Notes under the pieces: generated by a model
What the model was told of the DNA's origin: nothing
Seen by the model: only the letters and a program-made list of their open reading frames with translations
Database searches by the model: none
Source: Gammaproteobacteria bacterium
GTDB lineage: Bacteria; Pseudomonadota; Gammaproteobacteria; Methylococcales; Methylomonadaceae
Assembly (NCBI GenBank): GCA_018830325.1
Contig: JAHJSQ010000089.1
Coordinates: forward strand, 1 to 64,000
DNA: 64,000 nucleotides
Reading direction: 5' to 3'
Shown here: in pieces, positions 1 to 7,543 of the stretch
Layout: each line of letters opens with the position of its first letter
How positions within the stretch are numbered: the first letter of the stretch is position 1
Position numbers and translations under genes: made by a program

Positions 1-1
1 C

Positions 2-604
2 TATACGCAGCGTTTTAATCGTCGCCACGGCATGGTGGGGCACCTGTTTCAAGGTCGCTACAAGGCGATCCTGGTGCAGAAGGAGACTTACTTACTGGAA
101 CTGACAAGATATGTCGTGTTGAATCCGCTAAGAGCCGGCATGGTCGAAAAACCGGAAGCTTGGCCCTGGAGTAGCTATCGATCTGTGATTGGCGAAACGA
201 ATGCACCGGAGTGGCTGGATGGAGATTGGCTACTCAGCCAGTTTGGCAAGGAACGGAAAAGCGCTATCGGGTCCTACCGTCGATTCGTAATGGAAGGCAA
301 AGGGCTACCCAGCCCGCTAAACCAAACCCGACATCAACTATTGTTGGGGGATGATACTTTCGTGGAACAGCACCAGCAGGACAAAAAGCCCGAAGAACTC
401 CGGGAAGTTTCGAAAGCCCACCGGCGATCTGTTGCGATGCCGCTGGATAATTATCGACAACGCTATCAGAACAGAAATGAAGCGATGGCCCGGGCCTATC
501 TGTCCGGCGCCTATACCATGTCCGAAATCGGCGCTCATTTCGGCGTTCATTACATGACAGTGAGCCGTGCGGTGCGGCGATTTGAGCTGAACAACAGGGA
601 GTGA
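2..604 (+). CDS. REP-associated tyrosine transposase (RAYT, Y1_Tnp family), 5'-truncated by window edge
   Basis: The reading frame is open to the left edge, so the N-terminus lies outside the window; the visible part starts at YTQRFNRRHG and reaches a TGA at 602-604. GHLFQGRYKA followed by LTRYVVLNPLRAGMV and WPWSSY is the classic C-terminal half of the IS200-like REP-associated transposases, which carry HUH and a catalytic Tyr further upstream or in this half. The last ~60 residues look like a helix-turn-helix (MSEIGAHFGVHYMTVSRAV). Family members are single-copy domesticated transposases linked to REP palindromes, and REP-like hairpins begin about 350 bp downstream. Function in hairpin mobilisation is inferred from family. 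Confidence 0.85.
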   Translation, partial: YTQRFNRRHGMVGHLFQGRYKAILVQKETYLLELTRYVVLNPLRAGMVEKPEAWPWSSYRSVIGETNAPEWLDGDWLLSQFGKERKSAIGSYRRFVMEGKGLPSPLNQTRHQLLLGDDTFVEQHQQDKKPEELREVSKAHRRSVAMPLDNYRQRYQNRNEAMARAYLSGAYTMSEIGAHFGVHYMTVSRAVRRFELNNRE

Positions 605-642
605 TGTTGGAATGTTAGAACTGACCCTATTACGCTTAGACC

Positions 643-837
643 ATGAAACTAAATTACGACCAAATAACGGATTCTCTTTACATTCATTTAGCGGACAGGT
701 CTTCCGTCGATTCAGACGAAGTGGCCGACGGCGTTGTTTTGGACTTTGATAAAAACGGCGCCTTGGTTGGTATCGACGTTCAGCATGCCAGTCAAAAGGC
801 GGATATTAAGAATTTGTCATTGCTACATTTGCATTGA
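643..837 (+). CDS. DUF2283 family small protein
   Basis: A 64-residue protein beginning MKLNYDQITDSLYIHL, the hallmark opening of DUF2283 proteins, followed by a VVLDFDKNGALVGIDV strand pattern typical of this small beta-rich family. Function is not known; many members lie beside mobile or toxin-antitoxin genes. No clear Shine-Dalgarno precedes the ATG. It is 38 bp after the transposase and may belong to the same accessory patch. Length matches the family, so it looks intact. Confidence 0.75.
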   Translation: MKLNYDQITDSLYIHLADRSSVDSDEVADGVVLDFDKNGALVGIDVQHASQKADIKNLSLLHLH

Positions 838-957
838 CGGAATTGGATGCCGCTTGACGCTATCGGTTTTCGACTTGCTTCAAAAGGCAGTGGTTTGCTT
901 ATAATATCGGCCTCAATTATCCATAAAAGTAACCCGACCCTAATGTATCCCCTCAAA

Positions 958-1131
958 AAGCTCGTTCCCATGCTCTGCATGGGAATGCTGCTTTAGACGC
1001 TCTGCGTCGACTGCGGCGGGCAATTGGATTGAGAAATCATAGAGAGTGTAGCGTAGCTCTTATCGGGATTATCGACCTCTGGGGACGCAGAGCGTCCCGG
1101 GATGCATTCCCACGCAGAGCGTAGGAACGAT
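958..1131. repeat. REP-like hairpin pair
   Basis: Two imperfect palindromes built on the arms GTTCCCAT/CGC...GCGTGGGAAC: one near 963-992 (CTCGTTCCCATGCTCTGC with its complement) and one near 1083-1130 (GGGACGCAGAGCGTCCC followed by ATTCCCACGCAGAGCGT). Related hairpins recur near 14240, 46710, 48670 and 57540. They resemble REP/BIME elements, and the RAYT gene at the left edge is the expected kind of partner. Confidence 0.7.
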
Positions 1132-1247
1132 GAAAAAAATTTATATATCTATCAACCAGTTTACAGCCAAAAAATTGTTTTATTTGGCTCTTTCGTGGGG
1201 ATACCTCAGAACCCGACCCCTTTTCTCGCCGTGACCTAGAAGCACGT

Positions 1248-1444
1248 CACGGCGAGGTAAACAACTGCGACACTTTTCCGGAACAAACGATACTCTGCAC
1301 CCAAGGCGATGATGTTGATGGATTGATCGGTGGGTGCATGACTTGTTTGAATCCAGCCGCCTGGCTAAGAGACACCTTGGAAAAACTCCCCACTGGCCCA
1401 ATAGCCGCATCGACGAACTTCTGCCGTTTGCAATCACAGATTAA
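1248..1444 (+). pseudogene. IS66 family transposase (TnpC) C-terminal remnant, frameshifted
   Basis: In the plus direction one frame reads VDGLIGGCMTCLNPAAWLR then DTLEKLP; shifting by one base at about 1389-1391 continues as HWPNSRIDELLPF and a TAA at 1442-1444. This aligns with the C-terminal end of IS66 transposases (form: IYSLIGTCKLNG-NP-AYLRDVL...RIDELLP). A one-base deletion in the CCCC run explains the shift. Nothing recognisable of the rest of the transposase lies upstream, so this is a decayed relic. Confidence 0.7.
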
Positions 1445-1665
1445 TATCTGGCAGTAAACTGGAGTCGTGGTATGGCCGCTCGTTTTTTTAGACCGTATCC
1501 CAAGCAAAATCGAAATTATGAGGTAGCCACAGAATTTGAAAAATAGTATGGTAGGCTTAAATTTGATGATCTTGGGCCCCACACTACTTGCAAATGAGGC
1601 ATCCGCGAAATTTCTAGGTCATCGATCAATCTGAATAAGGCCTTCCGCACAAAGGAGACTACCAT

Positions 1666-2322
1666 ATGATGGAAACCGGCGTCAGAAAGATTTGTGAAAC
1701 CGTTTGGCAGTTTTGGCCAACCCTGGTGTGCTGGAGCGGGGTGGTTGTTTCGCTGGTAATCATCGAACGGATCAGTGTGCCTCCTTGCCGTTGGGATAGC
1801 TTGATCCTCGGTGTCGCTCAAGACATGCGCCATAGCCAGCTGGACCGATTCTTTGCCTGGATCACCTGGACAGGCTCTCTGTACTTACTAACACCAGCCA
1901 CGGCGATCATCACCGTTCACCTGAGTCGCGCCGGAAGAAGTGGAGATGCCTGGCTGCTGGCACTAGGACTGGCTGGCGCCAGTCTGCTGGCCCACGGCAG
2001 CAAACCCTTGTTTGGGCGCGGGCGGCCCGACCTGTTCACCTCGTTGGTGGAGTTGCCCGCTGACGCCTCCTATCCCAGCGCCCATTCGGCACAGATATTA
2101 GCGTTCGCGTTGTCTCTGTTCCTGACGCTGCGACCTGTCGCCATTCCAAATACTGCTCTCTTATTGGGCATCTTGCTGCTCTGGGCCATCGCGGTGGGTC
2201 TTTCGCGTGTCTACCTGCAGGTGCATTACCCATCCGACGTGGTCGGCGGGGCTATGTTGGCATTGCTTTGGGTTTATGGGCTGGAGCATCTTCTCCATGT
2301 CTTGGGAATGCGAGTGAGGTGA
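1666..2322 (+). CDS. PAP2 family membrane phosphatase
   Basis: A 218-aa integral membrane protein with the three PAP2 phosphatase motifs in order: KPLFGRGRP (KxxxxxxRP, ~residues 107-115), YPSAHS (PSGH-like, ~135-140), and SRVYLQVHYPSDVVGG (SRxxxxxHxxxD, ~180-195). Such enzymes dephosphorylate phosphatidic acid or undecaprenyl pyrophosphate at the membrane. An AAAGGAG ribosome site sits 8-14 bases before the ATG. The next gene, a DgkA-like kinase, starts 3 bp after its stop; the pair could cycle a lipid between phosphorylated and free forms (inference). It opens a visibly GC-richer block that runs to ~5980. Confidence 0.85.
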   Translation: MMETGVRKICETVWQFWPTLVCWSGVVVSLVIIERISVPPCRWDSLILGVAQDMRHSQLDRFFAWITWTGSLYLLTPATAIITVHLSRAGRSGDAWLLALGLAGASLLAHGSKPLFGRGRPDLFTSLVELPADASYPSAHSAQILAFALSLFLTLRPVAIPNTALLLGILLLWAIAVGLSRVYLQVHYPSDVVGGAMLALLWVYGLEHLLHVLGMRVR

Positions 2323-2325
2323 ATC

Positions 2326-2715
2326 ATGCGCAACAAGTTCTTGGGCACTGGCCAGAGCGGTTACCGGCCGCTGCGCAAATTCAGGGTCTGCCTGTCCGGG
2401 CTGCGCTATGCGGTGCTGTATGATTTCAGCGTGGCCTACAAAGTCGTCATTTCCATGGTTCTCCTAGGCATCACTTTCTATTACCGGCAGTGGGTTGATT
2501 TCGTTTCCGTCTTCGCGGCCACGGGTCTTATGCTGATCGCGGAAATGTTCAATACCACCATCGAGGCGCTGTGTGACTTCGTGGAAACCCGGGAAAACGA
2601 AAAAATTCGGGTAATCAAGGATATCGCTGCAGCGGCGACCGGCATCAGTATTCTGATCTGGCTCGTGGTTCTGGTCGCTGAACTGGGGTATTTGTGGCCG
2701 CTGATTCTCAAATAA
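2326..2715 (+). CDS. dgkA: DgkA-like diacylglycerol/undecaprenol kinase
   Basis: A 129-aa protein with predicted membrane helices and the DagK signature: EMFNTTIEALCDFVE (Glu and Asn that bind the lipid and ATP) followed by a KDIAAAATG segment. Length and architecture fit the small trimeric kinases that phosphorylate diacylglycerol or undecaprenol. The N-terminal RPLRKFRVCLSGLRYAV matches the amphipathic start of the family (FxxAxxGLxxAxxxE), here somewhat diverged. It is transcribed together with the upstream PAP2 gene. A hairpin followed by T's at about 2889-2927 is a plausible terminator. True substrate is undetermined. Confidence 0.8.
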   Translation: MRNKFLGTGQSGYRPLRKFRVCLSGLRYAVLYDFSVAYKVVISMVLLGITFYYRQWVDFVSVFAATGLMLIAEMFNTTIEALCDFVETRENEKIRVIKDIAAAATGISILIWLVVLVAELGYLWPLILK

Positions 2716-2795
2716 GAAAGCCACATAGAGGCCAAAAGTTATGAGTGCTTTTCTAACTTATCGGAACCGATCGGCTGAATGCTCTATTTGCGGTC

Positions 2796-2872
2796 TTATC
2801 CGTTGACCGCATCCTTCAAGGCTTTGCCCGGTTTGAAGCTCAGCACGGAAGGGCGATAGGGGTACCCATTAG
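2796..2872 (-). pseudogene. HU-like DNA-binding protein, C-terminal remnant
   Basis: Read on the minus strand the segment encodes YPYRPSVLSFKPGKALKDAV then NG and TAA. FKxGKxLKDAVN is the characteristic C-terminus of HU/IHF histone-like proteins. The frame is lost just upstream (near 2872) and nothing else of the ~90-aa protein is visible, so this is either a relic left by rearrangement or chance; the match is short. Confidence 0.4.
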
Positions 2873-2886
2873 CCTGTCGAAGTCAA

Positions 2887-2927
2887 AAAGCCAAACTAAT
2901 CCTTCAAGCAAATTTTGGCTTTTTTTC
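2887..2927 (+). terminator. Rho-independent terminator after dgkA-like gene
   Basis: Stem AGCCAAA (2889-2895) pairs with TTTGGCT (2914-2920) and is followed by a T run. An A run on the other side would let it work in both directions. Confidence 0.65.
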
Positions 2928-3063
2928 GAATGTACTGTCTTTAAGATCAATCTCTTCAACCTGTTATTGAAACAGTGGGTTTCGTGGTCGAGAGGTCCGA
3001 TAATGTGGGTAAGTGGTAGGCAGTAGGGACGCTGTCCATGACTTGTCAGGAAAAAGGGGGCGG

Positions 3064-3131
3064 GTGTTCGCAGTAACAGTAATTTAGCTAGCGGGTTAAA
3101 GTCCCGCCCAATGAGTTGTCCATACGCCTTG
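3064..3131 (+). mobile_element. Group II intron 5' fragment (short copy)
   Basis: About 68 bp from GTGTTCGCAGTAACAG to CATACGCCTTG match the first part of the longer group II intron fragment at 31950-32017 with only a few differences. The similarity stops abruptly at both ends, so this is a truncated copy without ORF or catalytic domains. Confidence 0.6.
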
Positions 3132-3393
3132 TTAAAAATGAGAAATAAATGACGACGGGTTTATTTTGTAATTCAATCCCTTTTTCTAGCCTTCTTCTCC
3201 CGCTTGACGGCATGATTTCCCCAGATCATAATCCGGTCGGAATGAGCGATTAGGCGCATTGGATTTCTTATGAGTAATTCCACACAACGACGCCGGCCCC
3301 TGCAAGTAGGTAAGTTAAGTAGCGGGGCGTGCCGTGCAGAGAATGAATCATGAAAATTATAAAAATGAATAAGCCTGAAGGAACCGGCCGGCG

Positions 3394-5139
3394 ATGACCG
3401 AGGCGAAAGAAAAACCGCCCGTAGACAGTTGTTCGTTGGCTCTGATCGGCAGCGGCGGGGCCGGCGTAATGACCGCCGGTCAGATTCTTCTGGATGCTGC
3501 TGCAGAGGCAGGTTATTTCGGCTTGATGACCCGTTCCACCGGTCCACAGGTTCGTGGAGGCGAAGCCGCAGCGGTGCTTCGGTTAGGCGTGACGCCTGTC
3601 GGCTGCCAGGATGATCGCATTGATCTCTTAGTCGCGCTGGACTGGGGCAAGGCCGAGCACTTTTCCGACGAGCTGGTGCTGGATGCCGATACCGTGGTTA
3701 TTGCTGACTCTGCTGAAGGCGAGCCGCCCGTCTGGGTGACAGATTCGGGGGCTCGACACTACGCGGTAAGGCTTAGCGAACTTGCGGGCGAACATTCCGG
3801 CTTACGTGCCAATATCATTGCCGTGGGCATCGTCGGGTCGCTTGTCGGTCTCGATTTCGAATGCATGAAGAATACTATTAAACGCCGGCTAATCGGAAAA
3901 GGGAACCTGTTGGCCGATGTCATACAGACTGGACTGCAAGCGAGTATTTCCGCAGCCGAGTCGCTCCAATGTGCCTACAAGCTCGCGCCGCCTCAACCGC
4001 AACCGCGTTGGCTGTTGACTGGTAACGAAGCCGTCGGCATGGGTGCGCTGCGCGGCGGTGTGCGGTTCTGTGCCGCCTATCCGATCACGCCTTCCACTGA
4101 GATTCAGGAATGGTTGGCTAGACGGCTCCCCGAGGTAGGCGGCTGTTTGGTACAGGCCGAAGACGAACTCGCCTCGATCAACATGTGCATTGGCGCCTCG
4201 TTTGGCGGGGGGCCGGCTATGACAGCCACCTCGGGCCCGGGGTTATCTCTGATGGTCGAGGCGCTGGGGCTGGCGGTGGCGACCGAGACGCCACTGGTTG
4301 TGGTTGACGTTATGCGTGGCGGCCCGTCTACTGGCATTCCCACCAAGTCCGAGCAGGCCGATCTCGCCATTGCCGTTTATGGCGCGCACGGCGACGCACC
4401 TCGGTTGGTGTTGGCACCCAACGGTATTGGCGACTGCGTGACGACCACCCAATGGGCCGTGTTTCTGGCCGAGGCGCTGCAATGCCCGGCTGTGGTGTTG
4501 AGCGACCAGTTTTTGGGGCAGTCGCGCGCTGCCATTACGCCACCGAAGGATCGCGAGTGGCGCGCCGAGCGGCGCATAGCGCCGGCGGACATCTCGGATT
4601 TCCAACGTTTTAGGGATTCCAGCGACGGTATCTCGATAATGGGCATTCCCGGCACGCCGGGTAGCGAATACACAGCTACGGGTTTGAGCCACAAACCATC
4701 GGCGCGCCCCTCGGCCATATCTGCCGACCATCGCCTACAGTTGGACAAGCAACTCCGCAAGCTCGAGCAATTCGATTACGGCGATGACTGGGCCGACATC
4801 GAGGGTGATGGCTCTCTTGGGTTGCTGACCTGGGGTTCCACCACCCAAGCCGCTCGCGAGGCGGTAGCGCGGGTTCGTGCCGATGGATCGGCGGTACGGC
4901 TCGTGTCGCTAAGGCTGATCGCCCCGCTTGATCGTGTCCGGCTCGCGAGGGCTTTGGAAGGGATAGATCGCCTGTTGGTGGTCGAACAAAGCCACGGAGC
5001 ACAGTTCTTTAGGTATCTGCGGGCCGGCTGCGAGCTGCCGTCGCACACTCGCAGCCTTGCCGAGCCCGGCCCCCTGCTCTTGCGGCCGGGTCGGATCGCC
5101 GCTACGCTTCGCGTACTAGAGATGGAGCAGGTCAAGTGA
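3394..5139 (+). CDS. korA: 2-oxoacid:ferredoxin oxidoreductase, fused gamma-alpha subunit (KorA type)
   Basis: A 581-aa subunit with two parts: an N-terminal gamma domain (~residues 12-195, GSGGAGVMTAGQILLDAA and RSTGPQVRGGEAAA) and the alpha domain with YPITPSTE at 229-236 and TATSGPGLSLM, ending in a C-terminal transketolase-like domain. This fusion and the short partner beta subunit characterise the 2-oxoglutarate (or related 2-oxoacid) oxidoreductases that make acyl-CoA and reduced ferredoxin. The stop overlaps the GTG start of korB by four bases (GTGA), implying translational coupling. GC content and codon choice look higher than in flanking genes. Exact substrate is inferred, not shown. 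Confidence 0.85.
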   Translation: MTEAKEKPPVDSCSLALIGSGGAGVMTAGQILLDAAAEAGYFGLMTRSTGPQVRGGEAAAVLRLGVTPVGCQDDRIDLLVALDWGKAEHFSDELVLDADTVVIADSAEGEPPVWVTDSGARHYAVRLSELAGEHSGLRANIIAVGIVGSLVGLDFECMKNTIKRRLIGKGNLLADVIQTGLQASISAAESLQCAYKLAPPQPQPRWLLTGNEAVGMGALRGGVRFCAAYPITPSTEIQEWLARRLPEVGGCLVQAEDELASINMCIGASFGGGPAMTATSGPGLSLMVEALGLAVATETPLVVVDVMRGGPSTGIPTKSEQADLAIAVYGAHGDAPRLVLAPNGIGDCVTTTQWAVFLAEALQCPAVVLSDQFLGQSRAAITPPKDREWRAERRIAPADISDFQRFRDSSDGISIMGIPGTPGSEYTATGLSHKPSARPSAISADHRLQLDKQLRKLEQFDYGDDWADIEGDGSLGLLTWGSTTQAAREAVARVRADGSAVRLVSLRLIAPLDRVRLARALEGIDRLLVVEQSHGAQFFRYLRAGCELPSHTRSLAEPGPLLLRPGRIAATLRVLEMEQVK

Positions 5140-5981
5140 GCGGAGAACATCAAGTTAAGCCCCGCGCCCTCGCGCACAAGGACTACAAGTCGAGCTACAA
5201 GCCCGTATGGTGCGCAGGCTGCGGTGATTACGGCGTGCTCAACGCGCTCACGAAGTCACTCGCAGCACTGGAAATTCCCACTGAGCAGGTTGCCTTGATC
5301 TCCGGTATCGGTTGCTCATCGCGGCTTCCGGCCTATACCCGGGCCTATGGTTTCCACGGCGTGCATGGCCGTGCATTGCCTGTGGCCGCAGGGCTAGCCA
5401 TCAGCCGGCCGGAGCTCACGGTCATCGCCGTAGGCGGCGACGGGGATGGTTTCTCGATCGGCGGCAACCACTTCATCCATGCTTGCCGGCGCAACGCCAA
5501 TTTCAGTTATCTGGTGATGGACAACGCGGTTTACGGTATGACGAAGGGACAGGCTTCGCCGACCACTGAGAGTGACTGGACCGGTTCGAAACTGGCCCCG
5601 CAAGGCACACATCAACCGCCCTTTCAGCCGCTGGAAATGGCCCTGGCTGCCGGGGCGCCGTTCATCGCGCGGGCCTTCTCTAATGCCTCCAACGAACTCG
5701 CGCAGATCATCAGCGAGGCCATCGAATTTCCCGGTTTCGCTTTTGTGCAGATATTGAGTCCGTGCGTTACTTTCCGTCCGGAACAGCTTAACTGGAAGAA
5801 ACAGGTACACGAGGCTTTTTCGCCGACCGCTGACAAGCGCGAGGCCTATCTCAAATTACTTGACGATGACGGCATCGGCACTGGGATTCTTTATCGTGCC
5901 CCACGGCCCTGCTTTCAGCCCGATACCGCCGCGGCCCGAAGCCTAGCGGCGATCGCGGCCGACTTTGAGGTACCCGCATGA
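5136..5981 (+). CDS. korB: 2-oxoacid:ferredoxin oxidoreductase, beta subunit (KorB type)
   Basis: A 281-aa TPP and 4Fe-4S subunit. WCAGCGDYG supplies Cys26 and Cys29; GIGCSSR gives Cys60 and SPC gives Cys210, the four expected cluster ligands. TPP binding is seen in GGDGDGFSIGG (100-110) and MDNAVYGMTKGQ (128-139). It starts with GTG at 5136, overlapping the korA stop, with a purine-rich GATGGAG site upstream. Together with the preceding gene it forms a complete two-subunit enzyme. No ferredoxin gene is adjacent. It ends at 5981 by overlapping a short unassigned frame. Confidence 0.87.
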   Translation: MSGEHQVKPRALAHKDYKSSYKPVWCAGCGDYGVLNALTKSLAALEIPTEQVALISGIGCSSRLPAYTRAYGFHGVHGRALPVAAGLAISRPELTVIAVGGDGDGFSIGGNHFIHACRRNANFSYLVMDNAVYGMTKGQASPTTESDWTGSKLAPQGTHQPPFQPLEMALAAGAPFIARAFSNASNELAQIISEAIEFPGFAFVQILSPCVTFRPEQLNWKKQVHEAFSPTADKREAYLKLLDDDGIGTGILYRAPRPCFQPDTAAARSLAAIAADFEVPA

Positions 5982-6027
5982 GCATGCTGAACGACGGTCC
6001 TCGGTTGACACATCCCGTACCTTTTAT
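5978..6027 (+). other. Possible start of a third kor-operon gene, lost
   Basis: An ATG overlapping the korB stop opens a frame MSMLNDGPRLTHPVP that resembles the start of a translationally coupled gene. From 6029 the frame enters a dispersed repeat and then runs antisense through the next gene, so any real downstream gene seems truncated here. No family recognised. Confidence 0.25.
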
Positions 6028-6028
6028 T

Positions 6029-6060
6029 CTTAGACGGTTTTACGATCAAAAGGGAGTAAA
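6029..6060. repeat. Dispersed ~30-bp repeat, copy 1
   Basis: CTTAGACGGTTTT then a single variable base and CGATCAAAAGGGAGTA, repeated almost identically at 23838-23868. It lies directly after korB. Confidence 0.6.
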
Positions 6061-6091
6061 TGAAGTCGTGAGAAAAATGCCTGTAGATCAT

Positions 6092-6685
6092 TCATCCTGC
6101 TTTATTGAGTTTGTATTGGGTTTTGAGCCAAATGCCGAACCTAGTCAAAGCCCAGCCACGGGTCATGATGTCAACGCTCAAACAAAAACTAATAAACCAC
6201 ATGGATGTGCCGAACCATTCCTGCCAAAGAATCATGCCCATGATTACTGAGATCAGGCCGCCAAGGGTGGCTGCGGTGAAGTGGGAAAATCGCACGCTAT
6301 AAGCCGCGAATATCCGAAAAATACCTTTTATCAGCAAATACGCCGCGGCCAATAAGATGAGCTTATCCGAGGACTTATTTAGCTCGGTCAGGACGATCAA
6401 GCCAAACACGGTATCTAAGACCCCGATTTGCAAGTTTACATAGAATTCCTTGGTTTGACGCTGTAAAAAAGTATCGTAACAGGCCATAAAACCGGTTACC
6501 AAAATCACGATCGATACTATCGGCAGCCAGGAGCTGTTTTGATTCATGATACGCACTCCAGGGGCCAATGCGGACAAAACGGTCAGTAGTATGCCGGCAA
6601 TCGACAATGCCAAGCCTCGCACTAATAGCGTATTGCGCTGATTGAGAAAATGGTCGAATTCGGTTTTCGATTCGGTTGAAATCAT
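6092..6685 (-). CDS. HdeD/DUF308 family membrane protein
   Basis: A 197-aa protein with about six hydrophobic helices arranged as repeated pairs (for example LLVRGLALSIAGILLTVLSA, WLPIVSIVILVTGFMA, LGGLISVIMGMILW), which is the HdeD/DUF308 pattern. In enterobacteria HdeD is an inner-membrane protein tied to acid resistance; here the role is unknown. AAGGAGAAAGAA right before the ATG is a strong ribosome site and fixes the start. It is monocistronic, convergent with the kor genes. Annotation as DUF308-like rests on topology and general resemblance. Confidence 0.65.
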   Translation of the reverse strand: MISTESKTEFDHFLNQRNTLLVRGLALSIAGILLTVLSALAPGVRIMNQNSSWLPIVSIVILVTGFMACYDTFLQRQTKEFYVNLQIGVLDTVFGLIVLTELNKSSDKLILLAAAYLLIKGIFRIFAAYSVRFSHFTAATLGGLISVIMGMILWQEWFGTSMWFISFCLSVDIMTRGWALTRFGIWLKTQYKLNKAG

Positions 6686-7028
6686 TTCTTTCTCCTTTTT
6701 AAAACAAAATTTTAGATAGGAAAATCACAGCCTTTCAATAATTTATGCCTCGAGCGGGCGCGCGTTGTTAAACCAGTTCGGGCAATGGCATAATCATATT
6801 GGTTTCCTTGGTTCGGACCAATAGTTATTGCTAAAACAAGATGCCCGGATTTCGGTAAAAAGGTTACCATATCATGAAAACGATCGGTAAAGGGGGCGGG
6901 TAAAGGGGCATTAGCGCCTACTCTATGACGCATTTGAGTGGTTAACGTTCTCCGGTTCTGGAGTCACTGCGAATATAACAGTAATAAACGGGGCAGTAAT
7001 TATATTCGCCCCCTAGCCCTTGTGATTC

Positions 7029-7311
7029 CAGCAATTCCCAATTTGAGGATAAAAAAGGGTGCGGGGTGTGCTTGGCGAGGATGTCGGCGGCAGGGCAGAT
7101 TTTTGCTCCTGCAAAATCTGCATTCACGCCATCCTTGGCGTTCGAGCCGCCGTCAAGCCCCCATGGATGGGTTTACCCAGCACCTAAATTCCATGAGCCA
7201 TTAGCTATGATTAACTATCTGGGATAATTTAGGTGCTGGGTTCACGGCGTTCCTCGACAGGCATACCCCGCATCCTGAATACGGCGAAATTTCTCAAACT
7301 GGGAATTGCTG
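7029..7311. repeat. Nested palindrome element (copy 1)
   Basis: Outer arms CAGCAATTCCCAATTTGAG (7029-) and CTCAAACTGGGAATTGCTG (-7311) are inverted; inside them GCGGGGTGTGC (7061) pairs with GCATACCCCGC (-7271). At the centre sits a 65-bp palindrome, 7176-7240, with arms CCCAGCACCTAAATT and AATTTAGGTGCTGGG. The same core occurs at 14406-14469 and 57156-57220, each time flanked by TTCACGGCGT on one side. The left arm also contains a block (7080-7130) found again in the element at 14373. Confidence 0.75.
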
Positions 7312-7400
7312 TTGTGATTCTAATTTGAGACTTTAGCAGGAAGGGGTTGCAACTTTGCCCTAAACGTTTCGACCGTGGCCAAAGGAAATTGAAATGTTCG

Positions 7401-7422
7401 GGGCGGGTTGAATAACCCGCCC
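7401..7422. repeat. GC-rich hairpin GGGCGGGTTGAATAACCCGC
   Basis: Perfect palindrome GGGCGGGTT/AACCCGCCC, about 120 bp beyond the stop of the diguanylate cyclase gene. Close relatives are at 9579-9603, 23621-23644 and 54782-54802, all just downstream of gene ends, suggesting a role in 3'-end formation or mRNA stability. Confidence 0.6.
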
Positions 7423-7543
7423 CACGAGAGTGACCGGAGCAAATAATGGGAAAAAACACTGCCAAGTCTTGCTGTCAGGCATCTATAGCCAAATTGGACG
7501 ATTGCTATCTGTTTAAATATTCGAGTTAAATCAAGCCCGAAAA

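Noticed and set aside
1516..1833. Minus-strand frame of 105 codons overlapping the PAP2 start
   Set aside because: No family similarity; it runs antisense over the clear PAP2 gene and its ribosome site.
5978..6250. 90-codon frame after korB as a real gene
   Set aside because: After ~15 codons it passes through a dispersed repeat and then antisense to the HdeD-like gene.
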